Positions 52,811 through 61,573 of a DNA stretch of 64,000 nt are shown here, one piece after another. This DNA is from Microvirga pakistanensis. Its GTDB lineage: Bacteria; Pseudomonadota; Alphaproteobacteria; Rhizobiales; Beijerinckiaceae. The notes beneath the pieces are model-generated. The model saw only the letters and a list, made by a program, of their open reading frames with translations, did not search any database and was not told the origin of the DNA. Position numbers and translations under genes: made by a program. Position 1 is the first letter of the stretch. Each line of letters opens with the position of its first letter. Where the stretch lies: positions 186,001-250,000 of the forward strand of contig NZ_SPJX01000187.1 of assembly GCF_004458765.1 (NCBI RefSeq). Direction: 5' to 3'.

Positions 52811-54172
52811 TTAGGCCACGCTGTCGAGAGCGGCGCTCAGTTCTTGAGCATATCGAGCAATTTTCGGATCATTCCCGATCGCAGTCACGTCCCACTTCAT
52901 CGTCTCGTGAAGATCGTCCTCGGACATGGGGGACACAAAGCGCGACAGACTCTCTTTCAACTTTCCCTGGTAGTCGGCAGGCGCCTGCTCGATGTACGAG
53001 GGAATGTATTTCATCATCCAGCCGACGGGGATTTCGCCGCCCCTGACGCGTTTCTTCAGCTTGAGCATCGTCGGGTGTTGGCCGTCGTAGTGCGAGGCGA
53101 TGAAGGCGTAGACGTTCTCCAACTTTATCGGGACCTTCTTCAGGTCCCTTTTGATGTCGGAGTCTGCGAAGTACCGGTCGAATTCATCATGGCTGGGCCA
53201 TTGGCCCGTCACGGTGGCTTCCAGCAGGCTCTTGCGGAAGCATTTGATGCAGCGCCGGCAGGGTTCGAGCGTTTCCCGCTGGCATGACCGGACGTAGGAG
53301 TGATAGCCGGACGAAAGGGCGATCCTGCTGGTCGCAACTTCGCTCATGCCGACGACCGGATTGAAGAACGGCAGCCCCACGGCCGAGAAGAGCGCATTGT
53401 AATGCTTGAAAACGTTGCGTTTGGCGAAGTCCATATACTTGCTGCCGCTGCCGAACTGATAGGCGGCCTCTCCGATCGTCCCCCATGCGACCGCATCCAG
53501 GTTACGCGACTCCGCCATGAGGAGGAGGGGTACGGTGCAGGACATGTGATGGGGGAAACCAATGGGATCGCGGACATATTCGAGATCCGAACCAATGACG
53601 AATGCCGTTCGTCCAGCATCTTGCAGGGCCTGGCAGAAGCGTTCTCCCGCTTCCGAGCTTTTCTCGTAGGATTTCCTGTTGAGGATGATCCTTGCCGCAT
53701 CGCGAGCAATGCGCTGAAAGCCTGCCCAGCGAGACTCGCCGACTCTGCGGAGAGGAGCGACCCTCTTCAAGAAGAACATCTCGGTTTGGGAGGGCAGGAG
53801 TTCCAGCGCGGCCGTCGAGTCCGCGCCTCCGCTGAAGCATAGTCCGGGCTTGCCATCTCTAGGCCTCTCGCGAGGGCGGAGAGATTGATCAACGGGGCCG
53901 ATCGCACACTTGGGCTTTACCGCTTCAAGCGCCTCCGCAAGCTGCCGGCTGATGCCGGATTGAAAGGTGAGGCTCTCGCCTGCGAACGGTCCGGCGATCA
54001 GAAAGGCGCTGAGAGCCAGGACATCCGGATGAATGGCACCAACATCATAGGGCAAATCGACGAAGGCAGCATGAAGGCCAAGGGAAATATCACGTTTCCT
54101 GGATTTTTCGGCTTCTGTCGGTGAGAAGCCGAATCCGACGCGATTTCCCGCCCTTTCATACGTTACGAACAT
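52811..54172 (-). CDS. QueC-like PP-loop ATPase family protein
   Basis: The 453-aa soluble protein has an N-type ATP pyrophosphatase P-loop (FSGGADSTAALELLP) near residue 125, and a Cys cluster SCQRETLEPCRRCIKCFRKS near 310. The cluster spacing (C-x7-C-x2-C-x2-C) is like the zinc site of 7-deazaguanine synthase QueC. The N-terminal 110 residues and the C-terminal 120 are extra compared with QueC (about 230 aa). Other conserved-looking parts are GSDLEYVRDPIGFPHHMSC and WGTIGEAAYQFGSG. It probably adenylates a carboxylate or amide substrate; the substrate is unknown. It is AT-richer than neighbours and splits the mutA-scpA pair, suggesting insertion. Confidence 0.8.
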   Translation of the reverse strand: MFVTYERAGNRVGFGFSPTEAEKSRKRDISLGLHAAFVDLPYDVGAIHPDVLALSAFLIAGPFAGESLTFQSGISRQLAEALEAVKPKCAIGPVDQSLRPRERPRDGKPGLCFSGGADSTAALELLPSQTEMFFLKRVAPLRRVGESRWAGFQRIARDAARIILNRKSYEKSSEAGERFCQALQDAGRTAFVIGSDLEYVRDPIGFPHHMSCTVPLLLMAESRNLDAVAWGTIGEAAYQFGSGSKYMDFAKRNVFKHYNALFSAVGLPFFNPVVGMSEVATSRIALSSGYHSYVRSCQRETLEPCRRCIKCFRKSLLEATVTGQWPSHDEFDRYFADSDIKRDLKKVPIKLENVYAFIASHYDGQHPTMLKLKKRVRGGEIPVGWMMKYIPSYIEQAPADYQGKLKESLSRFVSPMSEDDLHETMKWDVTAIGNDPKIARYAQELSAALDSVA

Positions 54173-54287
54173 GCTCTTGCCTTCGCCTGCACCGGCACGC
54201 AACTGCTATTACGTTCACTGGCATTCTGTGATCTGCCTGTCAAATGGTGTCGGCGCCGTGGCTCACCCACGCAGTTGCAGGTTGGCT

Positions 54288-54674
54288 CTAGGCGCTGCCG
54301 GATGTCTTCTGAGCCGTCCAGCGGCCCGAGCAGCCGAGCATGGCGAGCTGCCAGGTGCCCGAACCCGTCTTGCCGTTCAGGCGGCCGTTGGCATCGACCT
54401 TGGCGATGCTGCGGCGGATGTCGAGGTCGACCACGCCGTTAGGCCCGATCTGGCCCGACACGGCGGTCGGGGCGTCGCCCGGGCCGGACAGATAGCGGAC
54501 GTTCCCCTTGTCGATGGCAATGGAATAGGCGTAGCTGCTGTCGCAGGTGCCCGAATCCGTCACCATCCGGACGCTCCAGGTACCGTCGTGCCGGGGCTGA
54601 GGGGCCGCCATCGCACTGCCGATGAAGATCAGGCCGAGACCCAAGGCCGCAGCCGTTCGCTTTGCAAGACTCAT
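54288..54674 (-). CDS. Small secreted protein, paralogue B
   Basis: The 128-aa protein has a signal peptide (about 1-23, ending AMA) and a beta-rich domain paralogous to the protein at 52329: HDGTWSVRMVTDSGTCDSSYAYS, VSGQIGPNGVVDLDIRRS, GSGTWQLAMLGCSGRW. Both cysteines are conserved. Unlike paralogue A it has no EcfG-type promoter; it lies 46 bp after mutA on the same strand. Its ribosome site (GGGAG) lies inside a 14-bp hairpin just upstream, so translation may be controlled. Function unknown. Confidence 0.83.
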   Translation of the reverse strand: MSLAKRTAAALGLGLIFIGSAMAAPQPRHDGTWSVRMVTDSGTCDSSYAYSIAIDKGNVRYLSGPGDAPTAVSGQIGPNGVVDLDIRRSIAKVDANGRLNGKTGSGTWQLAMLGCSGRWTAQKTSGSA

Positions 54675-54676
54675 GA

Positions 54677-54713
54677 AACCGTTCTCCCGGTCCTCGAGGC
54701 CGGGAGGACGGTT
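54677..54713 (-). terminator. Hairpin after mutA that covers the ribosome site of paralogue B
   Basis: AACCGT-T-CTCCCGG pairs with CCGGGAG-G-ACGGTT (one wobble), 9-nt loop. It may terminate mutA transcripts. On the minus-strand RNA its 3' arm contains the GGGAG ribosome site of the next gene. Confidence 0.6.
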
Positions 54714-54720
54714 CAGGCGC

Positions 54721-56580
54721 TCAGACGGAAGCCTCGTCGAGGGCCTCGCTCAGAACCTTGAGGGCGTCACACCCGGCGAAGATGAATGTATGGATACCGG
54801 CGCGGGTCAGCGATTCTTCGCGTTCTCCCGGGCGCCCAGCCAGGTAAATGGGATGTGACCCGGCCTCGCGCAAGGTTTTGGCTGTCTCTTCCGCGTGGGA
54901 CACATAAATGTCATCGGACGAGCAGATGCATGAAAGCTTTGCTTTACTGTCGATGAATGCTTGGCTCAGCTTCTCCTGATCGGAGAATCCATCGTTCGTC
55001 ACGGCCTCTATTCCGCCCGCTTCAAAGAAGTTCTTGGCGAAGGTGGCCCGGGCCGTGAAGGCGGAGATCGGGCCGAGATTGGCCAGGAACACCCGTGGGC
55101 GCGCCCCGGTCCGCGCCAGGTGGGCATCCGAGAGATCCCGCAGGCGCTCGAAGGCTTCAGCCGCACGGATGGACGGCAAGGGGTTAATCGTCATGGCCGC
55201 TGGGCCGGGTTCCGGCTCCGCTACCGGGGCAGCCGGCAGCAGCACCGTCACCGGCGCTTCATGGAGGTTCGGGAATTCGCTCGTGCCGGTGATCGGCTCC
55301 TTGCGGGTGGCTGCGGCCTTCTCCCGTGCGGCGCGCACGGTTGCGATCCGGCCCTGCAGCGCCCCCTGCCGCAGGCTCGCGACGATGCCGCCCTCGCGCT
55401 CGATCTCCTGGAACAGGCTCCAGGCCTTCTCGCAGAGGGCATCGGTCAGCGCCTCGAAGCCGCCGGCGCCCGCCGCCGGATCGGCCACCCGCCAGAGGTT
55501 CGACTCCTCCAGCAGGATGAGTTGCGTGTTGCGGGCCACACGGCGGGCGAAGGCGTCCGGCAGGCCCAGCGCCGCCGTGAAGGGCAGCACCGTGATCGCA
55601 TCCGCTCCGCCGATCCCGGCCGAGAAGGTGGCCACCGTCGCGCGCAGCATGTTCACCCATGGATCGCGTTTCGTGGTCATGCGCCAGGCGGTTTCGGCAT
55701 GAAGGCGGATCGGCTTGGGCGCGAGGCCGCAGGCCTGCTCGACCTGGGCCCAGAGACGACGGAGCGCCCGGAATTTCGCAACCGTCAGGAACTCGTCCGC
55801 GTCCGCGACCAGCAGGAAGGACAAGGCTTGAGTGACGGCATCGGGGGAATGACCCTGCGCTTCGAGCGCGCGCAGATAGGCCACGCCGGTGGCCAGAATG
55901 GCGGCCAGTTCCTGCGCCTCGCCGGCGCCCGCTTCGTGATAGGGGCGTCCGTCCGCCAGAAAGGCGCGGCCGGCGAAGCCCTTCCGGGTGAGGCTCGCCA
56001 GCATCGCGCCCATGCGGGCCGACGCTTCGTCCCACGCGACCGAGAGATTTCCCAGGGAGGCGAGGCTGCCGATCGGGTCCATGCCGAGATCGAGGGAGAG
56101 ATCGGAGAGCGCGTGCCCGCGCCGTTCCGCCAGAGCGATCAGACGCTCGGCCATGACGCGCCCGCCGCCGCCCGCATCGAGGCGCAGGTGAATGAGATCG
56201 AGCATCACGCCTGACAGTGCCCGGTCGAGATCCTCGACCGTGTCCGCCCTGACGCCGAAGCCGCGGGCGGCGGGGGCCTTGCGTGTGACGAGGGTGAGCG
56301 CGTCGGCGCCGTTCTCCAGATCGAGCAGGGCAAGCTCCCGGGCCGCGTCCGGATCGGGATGGTCCACCCGCTGCGACATCCGCCAGCGTCCGGGCTCCTC
56401 GCGCGCGATGCGGGCCGCGCCTTCGGCCTTCGGGTAAAGCGGCTGGATGGCGATGCCGTCGTGGGTGCGGCTCACCAGCTTCCTGGCGAAATCCGCTCCC
56501 TTGAGCACGCCCTCCACCCGCTCGAGCCATTGCTCGCGGGTCGCTCGAGGGAAATCGGCGGCAAGAGAGAGGTCGTCCAT
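54721..56580 (-). CDS. mutA: Methylmalonyl-CoA mutase, small (non-catalytic) subunit
   Basis: The 619-aa protein has the mutase barrel domain (DFPRATREQWLERVEGVLKGADF at the start, RLHAETAWRMTTKRDPWVNMLRAT, ITVLPFTAALGLPDAFARRVARNTQ) and a C-terminal cobalamin-domain fold. That fold lacks the D-x-H-x-x-G motif (FLANLGPISAFTARATFAKN), as expected for the beta subunit. It pairs with ScpA at 50064. ATG 56580 is chosen; ATG 56601 is an alternative. Normally mutA and mutB/scpA are adjacent; here three genes lie between. Confidence 0.94.
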   Translation of the reverse strand: MDDLSLAADFPRATREQWLERVEGVLKGADFARKLVSRTHDGIAIQPLYPKAEGAARIAREEPGRWRMSQRVDHPDPDAARELALLDLENGADALTLVTRKAPAARGFGVRADTVEDLDRALSGVMLDLIHLRLDAGGGGRVMAERLIALAERRGHALSDLSLDLGMDPIGSLASLGNLSVAWDEASARMGAMLASLTRKGFAGRAFLADGRPYHEAGAGEAQELAAILATGVAYLRALEAQGHSPDAVTQALSFLLVADADEFLTVAKFRALRRLWAQVEQACGLAPKPIRLHAETAWRMTTKRDPWVNMLRATVATFSAGIGGADAITVLPFTAALGLPDAFARRVARNTQLILLEESNLWRVADPAAGAGGFEALTDALCEKAWSLFQEIEREGGIVASLRQGALQGRIATVRAAREKAAATRKEPITGTSEFPNLHEAPVTVLLPAAPVAEPEPGPAAMTINPLPSIRAAEAFERLRDLSDAHLARTGARPRVFLANLGPISAFTARATFAKNFFEAGGIEAVTNDGFSDQEKLSQAFIDSKAKLSCICSSDDIYVSHAEETAKTLREAGSHPIYLAGRPGEREESLTRAGIHTFIFAGCDALKVLSEALDEASV

Positions 56581-56724
56581 GGGGGTTCCCGTGCGCAGCA
56601 TGAGTTGCGCGGGAAGATAGTGGGTCGGGGGGAATGTGGGAATGCCCCAAAGGGCGGTAAGAGACGAAGGCGGTTCCGCGTCCGGCCGCGGCTCGCCCAC
56701 ACATCAGCGCTCTTGCGCCATCTC

Positions 56725-56843
56725 CCGTCATGCCCGGCGCTTTAAGCCGGACCCGAAGGGCCGCGCCGGACGTGTGGACTTCCACGTCTTCGACCCGGCG
56801 CGGTTCTCAAGACCTGGATGGCCGCAACAGGCGCGGCCATGAC
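56725..56843. repeat. GTCATG-type intergenic mosaic hairpin, copy 3
   Basis: CGTCATGCCCGGCGC to GGCGCGGCCATGACG, with an inner TCCACGTCTTCG and AAGACCTGGATGGCC. It lies in the 402-bp gap upstream of mutA; no gene is seen in this gap. Confidence 0.85.
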
Positions 56844-56871
56844 GAGGAAGGGCACGGCTTTGAAACCTTCT

Positions 56872-56963
56872 CCGTCATCAGCGGCTTTGTGCCGGTGATC
56901 CCGATACTGCAAAGGCGCTGCGCCTCTCCAGGTCGGGATGGCCGTGACGAGCCCGGCCATGAC
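56872..56963. repeat. GTCATG-type intergenic mosaic hairpin, copy 4
   Basis: CGTCATCAGCGGCTTTGTGC to GAGCCCGGCCATGACG, immediately after copy 3 and close to the stop of the DUF2267-like gene. Confidence 0.8.
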
Positions 56964-56982
56964 GGTGGAGGTTCGATGAGGC

Positions 56983-57363
56983 TTAAACGAACTGCGACAG
57001 GCCGGGGATGGAGCCCATGATCGTGCCCATCGTGTCCTCGCCCGCCTTCTCGCGGCCATAGGCGAAGAGTTCCTTGCCGAGGGGCTGCATCTGGCCCATG
57101 GAGACGCCGATCCCCATGAGTTGGCCGCCGAGCGCCATCACGCCGCCGCCCATGGAGCCGACCATGCCCATCATGCCGCCGCTGGCGCCGGTCTTGGCCT
57201 GCTCGATGGCATCCTGCGCACCCGGGAGCGCGGCGATCAGCTGGTTCACCTCGGCCTGGGGGCCTTCCTTCTGAAGATAGCCGAGGATGAGGCCGATGGC
57301 CTTGCGGGCGGTGGCCTGATCGAGGCCGGTCTTCTGCGTCACGCGCGCGATGAGCTCGTCCAT
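56983..57363 (-). CDS. DUF2267-like helical protein
   Basis: The 126-aa protein starts MDELIARVTQKTGLDQATAR followed by a YLQKEGPQAEVNQLIAALPGA helix, resembling DUF2267/DUF2780-type domains. The middle is a Gly/Met-rich stretch (GGMMGMVGSMGGGVMALGGQ), and the end (GKELFAYGREKAGEDTMGTIMGSIPGLSQFV) is amphipathic. Function unknown. It is divergent from the HerA-like ATPase gene across about 85 bp. Confidence 0.8.
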   Translation of the reverse strand: MDELIARVTQKTGLDQATARKAIGLILGYLQKEGPQAEVNQLIAALPGAQDAIEQAKTGASGGMMGMVGSMGGGVMALGGQLMGIGVSMGQMQPLGKELFAYGREKAGEDTMGTIMGSIPGLSQFV

Positions 57364-57448
57364 GTGATTCTCCTGGTGCGATCGGATGGATGGTTTAGCT
57401 CTAAACTAATTAATCGGGAAATCCCAATCGAAAAGAGCCGGAGTGGAA

Positions 57449-59041
57449 ATGAGCGACGGGGCTTCTAAGATCCTTAAAGGGGAATCGGAGAGGGATACGA
57501 TGCTCGAAGAGGGTAAGATCTTCATCGGCAAGAGCGCCAAGCCGGAATATCTCGATTTGCGCCTCGCCAACCGCCACGGTCTGGTCACGGGGGCGACGGG
57601 CACCGGCAAGACCGTCTCGCTGCAGGTGCTGGCGGAGGGCTTTTCCAACGCGGGCGTCCCGGTCTTCGCAGCCGACATCAAGGGCGACCTTTCCGGCATG
57701 GCGGCTCCCGGAAACGGCAAGGAGCCTCTGGTCAAGCGCGCGCAGGAGATCGGCATCGAGTACAGGCCGGACAGGTTCCCGGTCGTGTTCTGGGACATCT
57801 TCGGCGAGCAGGGGCATCGGGTGCGGGCGACAATCTCCGAGATGGGCCCGCTGCTTCTCTCGCGCCTCCTCGACCTCAACGAGACCCAGGAGGGCGTGCT
57901 CAACATCGCCTTCCGCATCGCGGACGAGCAGGGCCTGCTGCTGCTCGATCTCAAGGATCTGCGCGCGCTGCTGCAGCTCATCTCCGACAATGCGGGCGAG
58001 CTCACCACCACCTACGGCAACGTGTCGAAGGCCACGATCGGCACGATCCAGCGCCAATTGCTGGTGCTCGAAAACCAGCAGGGCGACGAATTTCTCGGCG
58101 AGCCCGCGCTCGACATCAAGGATCTGATGCGCACCGATCGCGACGGGCGCGGCATCGTGAACATCCTGGCGGCGGACAGGCTCATGAGCAATCCGCGCCT
58201 CTACGCCACGTTCCTGTTGTGGCTCATGTCGGAGCTGTTCGAGGAGCTGCCGGAGGTGGGCGATCTCGATCAGCCCAAGCTCGTGTTCTTCTTCGACGAG
58301 GCGCATCTCCTGTTCAACGATGCCCCGAAGGCGCTCGTCGAGACCGTGGAGCGCGTCGTGCGCCTCATCCGCTCCAAGGGCGTGGGCGTCTATTTCATCA
58401 CGCAGAACCCGGTCGACGTGCCCGAGACGGTGCTGGCGCAGCTCGGCAACCGGGTGCAGCACGCGCTTCGCGCCTATACGCCGCGCGAGCAGAAGGCCGT
58501 GCGCGTGGCCGCGCAGACCTTCCGGCAGAATCCCGCCTTCGATACGGAAAAGGCGATCACGGAACTCGGCGTCGGCGAGGCCCTGGTGTCGACCCTCGAA
58601 GGCAAGGGCGCGCCCTCCATGGTGGAGCGCACGCTGATCGCGCCGCCGATGGCGCAGGTCGGGCCCATCGAACCGGCCGAGCGCCAGCAGATCCTGGCGT
58701 CGAGCCCCATGAAGGGGAAGTACGACCAGGCCGTCGATCCCGAATCGGCCTACGAGATGCTGGCCAAGCGCGCCGAGCAGGCCGCTGTGGACGCCAAGGC
58801 GGCCGAGGGCGGAGGCGGCCTTCTCGACATGATCGGCGGCCTCTTCGGCGCCGGCGGTCCGCAGCGCAAGGGCTCGATGACCGTGGGGCAGAAGGTCGTG
58901 CGCGAGGTCACCCGCACCGTGGTCAACCAGACCGTCGGCAACATCGCGGCCGAGATCGGCAAATCCATCGGCGGCCGCCAGGGCAGCTCCATCGGCCGCG
59001 CCATCGTGCGGGGCACGCTGGGCGGATTGTTGAGGCGGTAG
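57449..59041 (+). CDS. HerA-like ATPase, DUF853 (YjgR) family
   Basis: The 530-aa P-loop ATPase has Walker [11 protein letters not shown] near residue 50, then [13 protein letters not shown], and a Walker [13 protein letters not shown] near 280. Later come [23 protein letters not shown] with a sensor Gln/Asn and the DUF853 C-terminal region. E. coli YjgR belongs to this family; members are HerA/VirB4-like hexameric ATPases with no proven role. No NurA nuclease is adjacent, so it is not a HerA-NurA or obvious defence pair. ATG 57449 has GGAG upstream; ATG 57500, with GGAGAGGG upstream, is also good. Confidence 0.9.
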   Translation: MSDGASKILKGESERDTMLEEGKIFIGKSAKPEYLDLRLANRHGLVTGATGTGKTVSLQVLAEGFSNAGVPVFAADIKGDLSGMAAPGNGKEPLVKRAQEIGIEYRPDRFPVVFWDIFGEQGHRVRATISEMGPLLLSRLLDLNETQEGVLNIAFRIADEQGLLLLDLKDLRALLQLISDNAGELTTTYGNVSKATIGTIQRQLLVLENQQGDEFLGEPALDIKDLMRTDRDGRGIVNILAADRLMSNPRLYATFLLWLMSELFEELPEVGDLDQPKLVFFFDEAHLLFNDAPKALVETVERVVRLIRSKGVGVYFITQNPVDVPETVLAQLGNRVQHALRAYTPREQKAVRVAAQTFRQNPAFDTEKAITELGVGEALVSTLEGKGAPSMVERTLIAPPMAQVGPIEPAERQQILASSPMKGKYDQAVDPESAYEMLAKRAEQAAVDAKAAEGGGGLLDMIGGLFGAGGPQRKGSMTVGQKVVREVTRTVVNQTVGNIAAEIGKSIGGRQGSSIGRAIVRGTLGGLLRR

Positions 59042-59054
59042 GACTTTCGCGTCC

Positions 59055-59145
59055 TTCATGATCCCCGGCCTTGTGCCGGGGATCCACGTCTTTTCACCGC
59101 TGGGATCTCAAGACATGGATGGCCAGGACCGGCCCGGCCGTGACG
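59055..59145. repeat. GTCATG-type intergenic mosaic hairpin, copy 5
   Basis: TTCATGATCCCCGGCC with GGCCCGGCCGTGACG, inner pair CCACGTCTT with AAGACATGGATGG, between the HerA-like and M20 genes. Confidence 0.82.
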
Positions 59146-59235
59146 TGCGGGGTGCGGATCTCCTCTTGCGGCCTGCCCGTCTTGGGCGCACCTTGCCGCG
59201 CAACCGGACAGATTCTTCAACTTAAAAGGACCGCT

Positions 59236-60618
59236 ATGTCCCAGCTCGACCACGTTCTCTCCAAGATCGATTCCGATCTCGACGCCTCCCTGGAGCGCCT
59301 GTTCCAGTGGCTGAAGGTGCCGTCGATCTCCACCGATCCCGCCTACAAGGACCATTGCCGCGTCGCCGGCCAGTGGCTCGTGGACGAGCTGAAGGGGATC
59401 GGCATCGAGGCCTCGCTCCGCGAGACGGGCGGGCATCCGGCGGTGGTGGGCCATGCGAGGGGCGAGGCGACGCCGCATGTGCTGTTCTACGGCCATTACG
59501 ACGTGCAGCCGGTCGATCCGCTCGAGCTGTGGGAGCGCCCGCCATTCGAGCCGCGCATCGTCACGCTGCCCGACGGCCGCAAGGCCATCGGCGCCCGCGG
59601 TTCGTCCGACGACAAGGGCCAGGTCCTGACCTTCGTCGAGGCCTGCCGCGCCTGGAAGGCGGTGACGGGTTCGCTCCCGATCAACATCACCTTCCTGGTC
59701 GAGGGCGCGGAGGAGGACGGCTCCAAGTTTCTCCCTGAATTCATCGAGGCCAACAGGGACGAGCTGAAGGCCGACGTGGCGCTCGTCTGCGATACCGGCA
59801 TGTGGGACCAGGACACGCCCGCCGTCACGTCATCGCTGCGCGGCATGGTGTATGAGGAAGTGATCGTGCGCTGCGCCGATCGCGATCTTCATTCCGGCAC
59901 GTTCGGCGGCGCGGCGCGCAACCCGATCCATGTGCTCGCCAAGATCATCGCCGACATCCACGACGAGAACGGCCGCATCACGATCCCGGGTTTCTACGAG
60001 GGCGTTCCCGAGACGCCCACGCAGGTCCTCGAGCAGTGGAAGGGCCTCAATCTGACGGAGGAGAATTTCCTCGGCCCCATCGGCCTGAAGCACTCCGCCG
60101 GCGAGAAGGGCCGCATGCTCATCGAACAGATCCAGTCGCGCCCCACTTGCGACGTGAACGGCATCATCGGCGGCTACACGGGCGAGGGCACCAAGACCGT
60201 GATCGCCGCGCAGGCGAGCTGCAAGATCTCCTTCCGCCTCGTGGGCGACCAGGACCCCGCCAGGATCTCGGAGAACTTCCAGGCCTTCGTGCGCGAGCGC
60301 ATTCCCGCCGATTGCTCGGTGGAGTTCATCAAGCACAAGGGCTCGCGCGCGCTCGCGCTCCCGCACGACTTTCCCGCGCTCACGGTTGCGAAATCCGCGC
60401 TGCACGACGAGTGGGGGAGGGAGCCCATCGTCATCGGCATGGGCGGATCGATTCCGGTCGGCGGCGATTTCAAGCGCATCCTCGGCCTCGACACGCTCTT
60501 CGTGGGCTTCGGCCTCGACGACGACCGCATCCATTCGCCGAACGAGAAATACGACCTCAAGAGCTTCCACAAGGGCACCCGCTCCTGGGCGAGAATCCTG
60601 GCGGCACTGGCGGGTTGA
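59236..60618 (+). CDS. M20-family dipeptidase/metallopeptidase
   Basis: The 460-aa cytosolic zinc peptidase shows VLFYGHYDVQPVDP with the first metal His and Asp, GARGSSDDKGQVLTF with bridging Asp, VEGAEEDGS with the catalytic Glu pair, and DTGMWD. A lid/dimerisation domain at about 190-350 starts near LHSGTFGGAARNP. The C-terminal GMGGSIPVGGDF and HSPNEKYDL complete the site. It resembles carnosinase/dipeptidase members. ATG 59236 has AAAAGGA upstream; the extension from 59071 crosses a repeat element. Confidence 0.93.
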   Translation: MSQLDHVLSKIDSDLDASLERLFQWLKVPSISTDPAYKDHCRVAGQWLVDELKGIGIEASLRETGGHPAVVGHARGEATPHVLFYGHYDVQPVDPLELWERPPFEPRIVTLPDGRKAIGARGSSDDKGQVLTFVEACRAWKAVTGSLPINITFLVEGAEEDGSKFLPEFIEANRDELKADVALVCDTGMWDQDTPAVTSSLRGMVYEEVIVRCADRDLHSGTFGGAARNPIHVLAKIIADIHDENGRITIPGFYEGVPETPTQVLEQWKGLNLTEENFLGPIGLKHSAGEKGRMLIEQIQSRPTCDVNGIIGGYTGEGTKTVIAAQASCKISFRLVGDQDPARISENFQAFVRERIPADCSVEFIKHKGSRALALPHDFPALTVAKSALHDEWGREPIVIGMGGSIPVGGDFKRILGLDTLFVGFGLDDDRIHSPNEKYDLKSFHKGTRSWARILAALAG

Positions 60619-60640
60619 GGCTGATGTCAGGGCGTTTCTT

Positions 60641-60733
60641 GCGTCATGCTCGGCCTTGTGCCGGGCATCCACGTCTTGGGAAACGCTGCTGGGTCGAGAC
60701 GTGGATGGCCGGGACGAGCCCGGCCATGACGAT
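60641..60733. repeat. GTCATG-type intergenic mosaic hairpin, copy 6
   Basis: GCGTCATGCTCGGCC to GAGCCCGGCCATGACG, inner pair CCACGTCTTGG with CGAGACGTGGATGG. It reaches the stop codon of the HAD gene. Confidence 0.85.
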
Positions 60734-61410
60734 CAACGCAGCAACGCATCCAAGGCGGCGATGACGGCGTGCGGCGCGAGGTCTCCGTACTCGTCCGGAA
60801 GCCCGAGCCGGTTCACCCAGACGGCCGTGAAGCCGAAGGCCGCCGCTCCCGCCACATCCCACCGGTTCGAGGACACGAAGACGATCTCGTCCTCGTTGAG
60901 GGCCAGGTCCTCGATCGCCAGGTGATAGGCGTTCGGGCTCGTCTTGAAGATCCTCGCGGCCTCCACCGAGAGAACCGCATCCAGGCTGCCGGCCAGGTCG
61001 GCGGAGGTCACGGCCGCGCCGAGCATGGCGGGATCGCCGTTCGACAGGATGGCCGTGCGCAGGCCCCGGGCCCGGAGCCCGTCGAGGGTCGCCCGCACCT
61101 CGGGATAAGCGTCGAGGCTGCGATAGGCGTCGAGCAGGAGCGGACGGACGGAAACATCCGCGCCCGGACAGCGGGCGAAGGCATGGTCGAGCGCCTCCTC
61201 GGTCAGCGACCAGAACGACCGATAGCGCCCGGCGAGCGAGAGCACCCAGGAATATTCGAGCTGCTTGGCGCGCCAGATCTCCGACAGGCGCGCCGCCTCG
61301 GGACCCACCCGCGCCGCATGCCGGGCGACGGCGGAATGCACGTCGAACAAGGTGCCGTAGGCGTCGAAGACGACGGCTTTCGTGCCGGCCGGAAAAAGCG
61401 GAGGCGCCAT
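60733..61410 (-). CDS. Haloacid dehalogenase type II (HAD superfamily)
   Basis: The 225-aa HAD hydrolase has the nucleophile Asp in VFDAYGTLFDVH, a helical cap (about 18-90; RAKQLEYSWVLSLAGRYRSFWSLTEEAL), ILSNGDPAML, Lys in RIFKTSPNAYHLAI, and a final FVSSNRWDVAGAAAFG. This matches L-2-haloacid dehalogenases in every motif. The physiological substrate may be a 2-haloacid or another small acid. ATG 61410 is preferred to 61479. It is divergent from the aminotransferase gene. Confidence 0.93.
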   Translation of the reverse strand: MAPPLFPAGTKAVVFDAYGTLFDVHSAVARHAARVGPEAARLSEIWRAKQLEYSWVLSLAGRYRSFWSLTEEALDHAFARCPGADVSVRPLLLDAYRSLDAYPEVRATLDGLRARGLRTAILSNGDPAMLGAAVTSADLAGSLDAVLSVEAARIFKTSPNAYHLAIEDLALNEDEIVFVSSNRWDVAGAAAFGFTAVWVNRLGLPDEYGDLAPHAVIAALDALLR

Positions 61411-61573
61411 GCTCCCGGTCCCTGGTTGGAGGAAGAGCGTTGATCGGAAATGATCATCCTCTCTCATGCATCCCATCACAAGACTTTATCCTGTCCAGGT
61501 TCCCCGGGCGATTGACGGGGATGCCGCAAAGGGATTCGATAGGGCAGACATTCTGACCCAAAGGACGAGACAC

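Noticed and set aside
57449..59041. HerA-like ATPase as part of an antiphage system
   Set aside because: No NurA, SIR2, nuclease or other defence partner is adjacent. The protein fits the widespread YjgR/DUF853 family.
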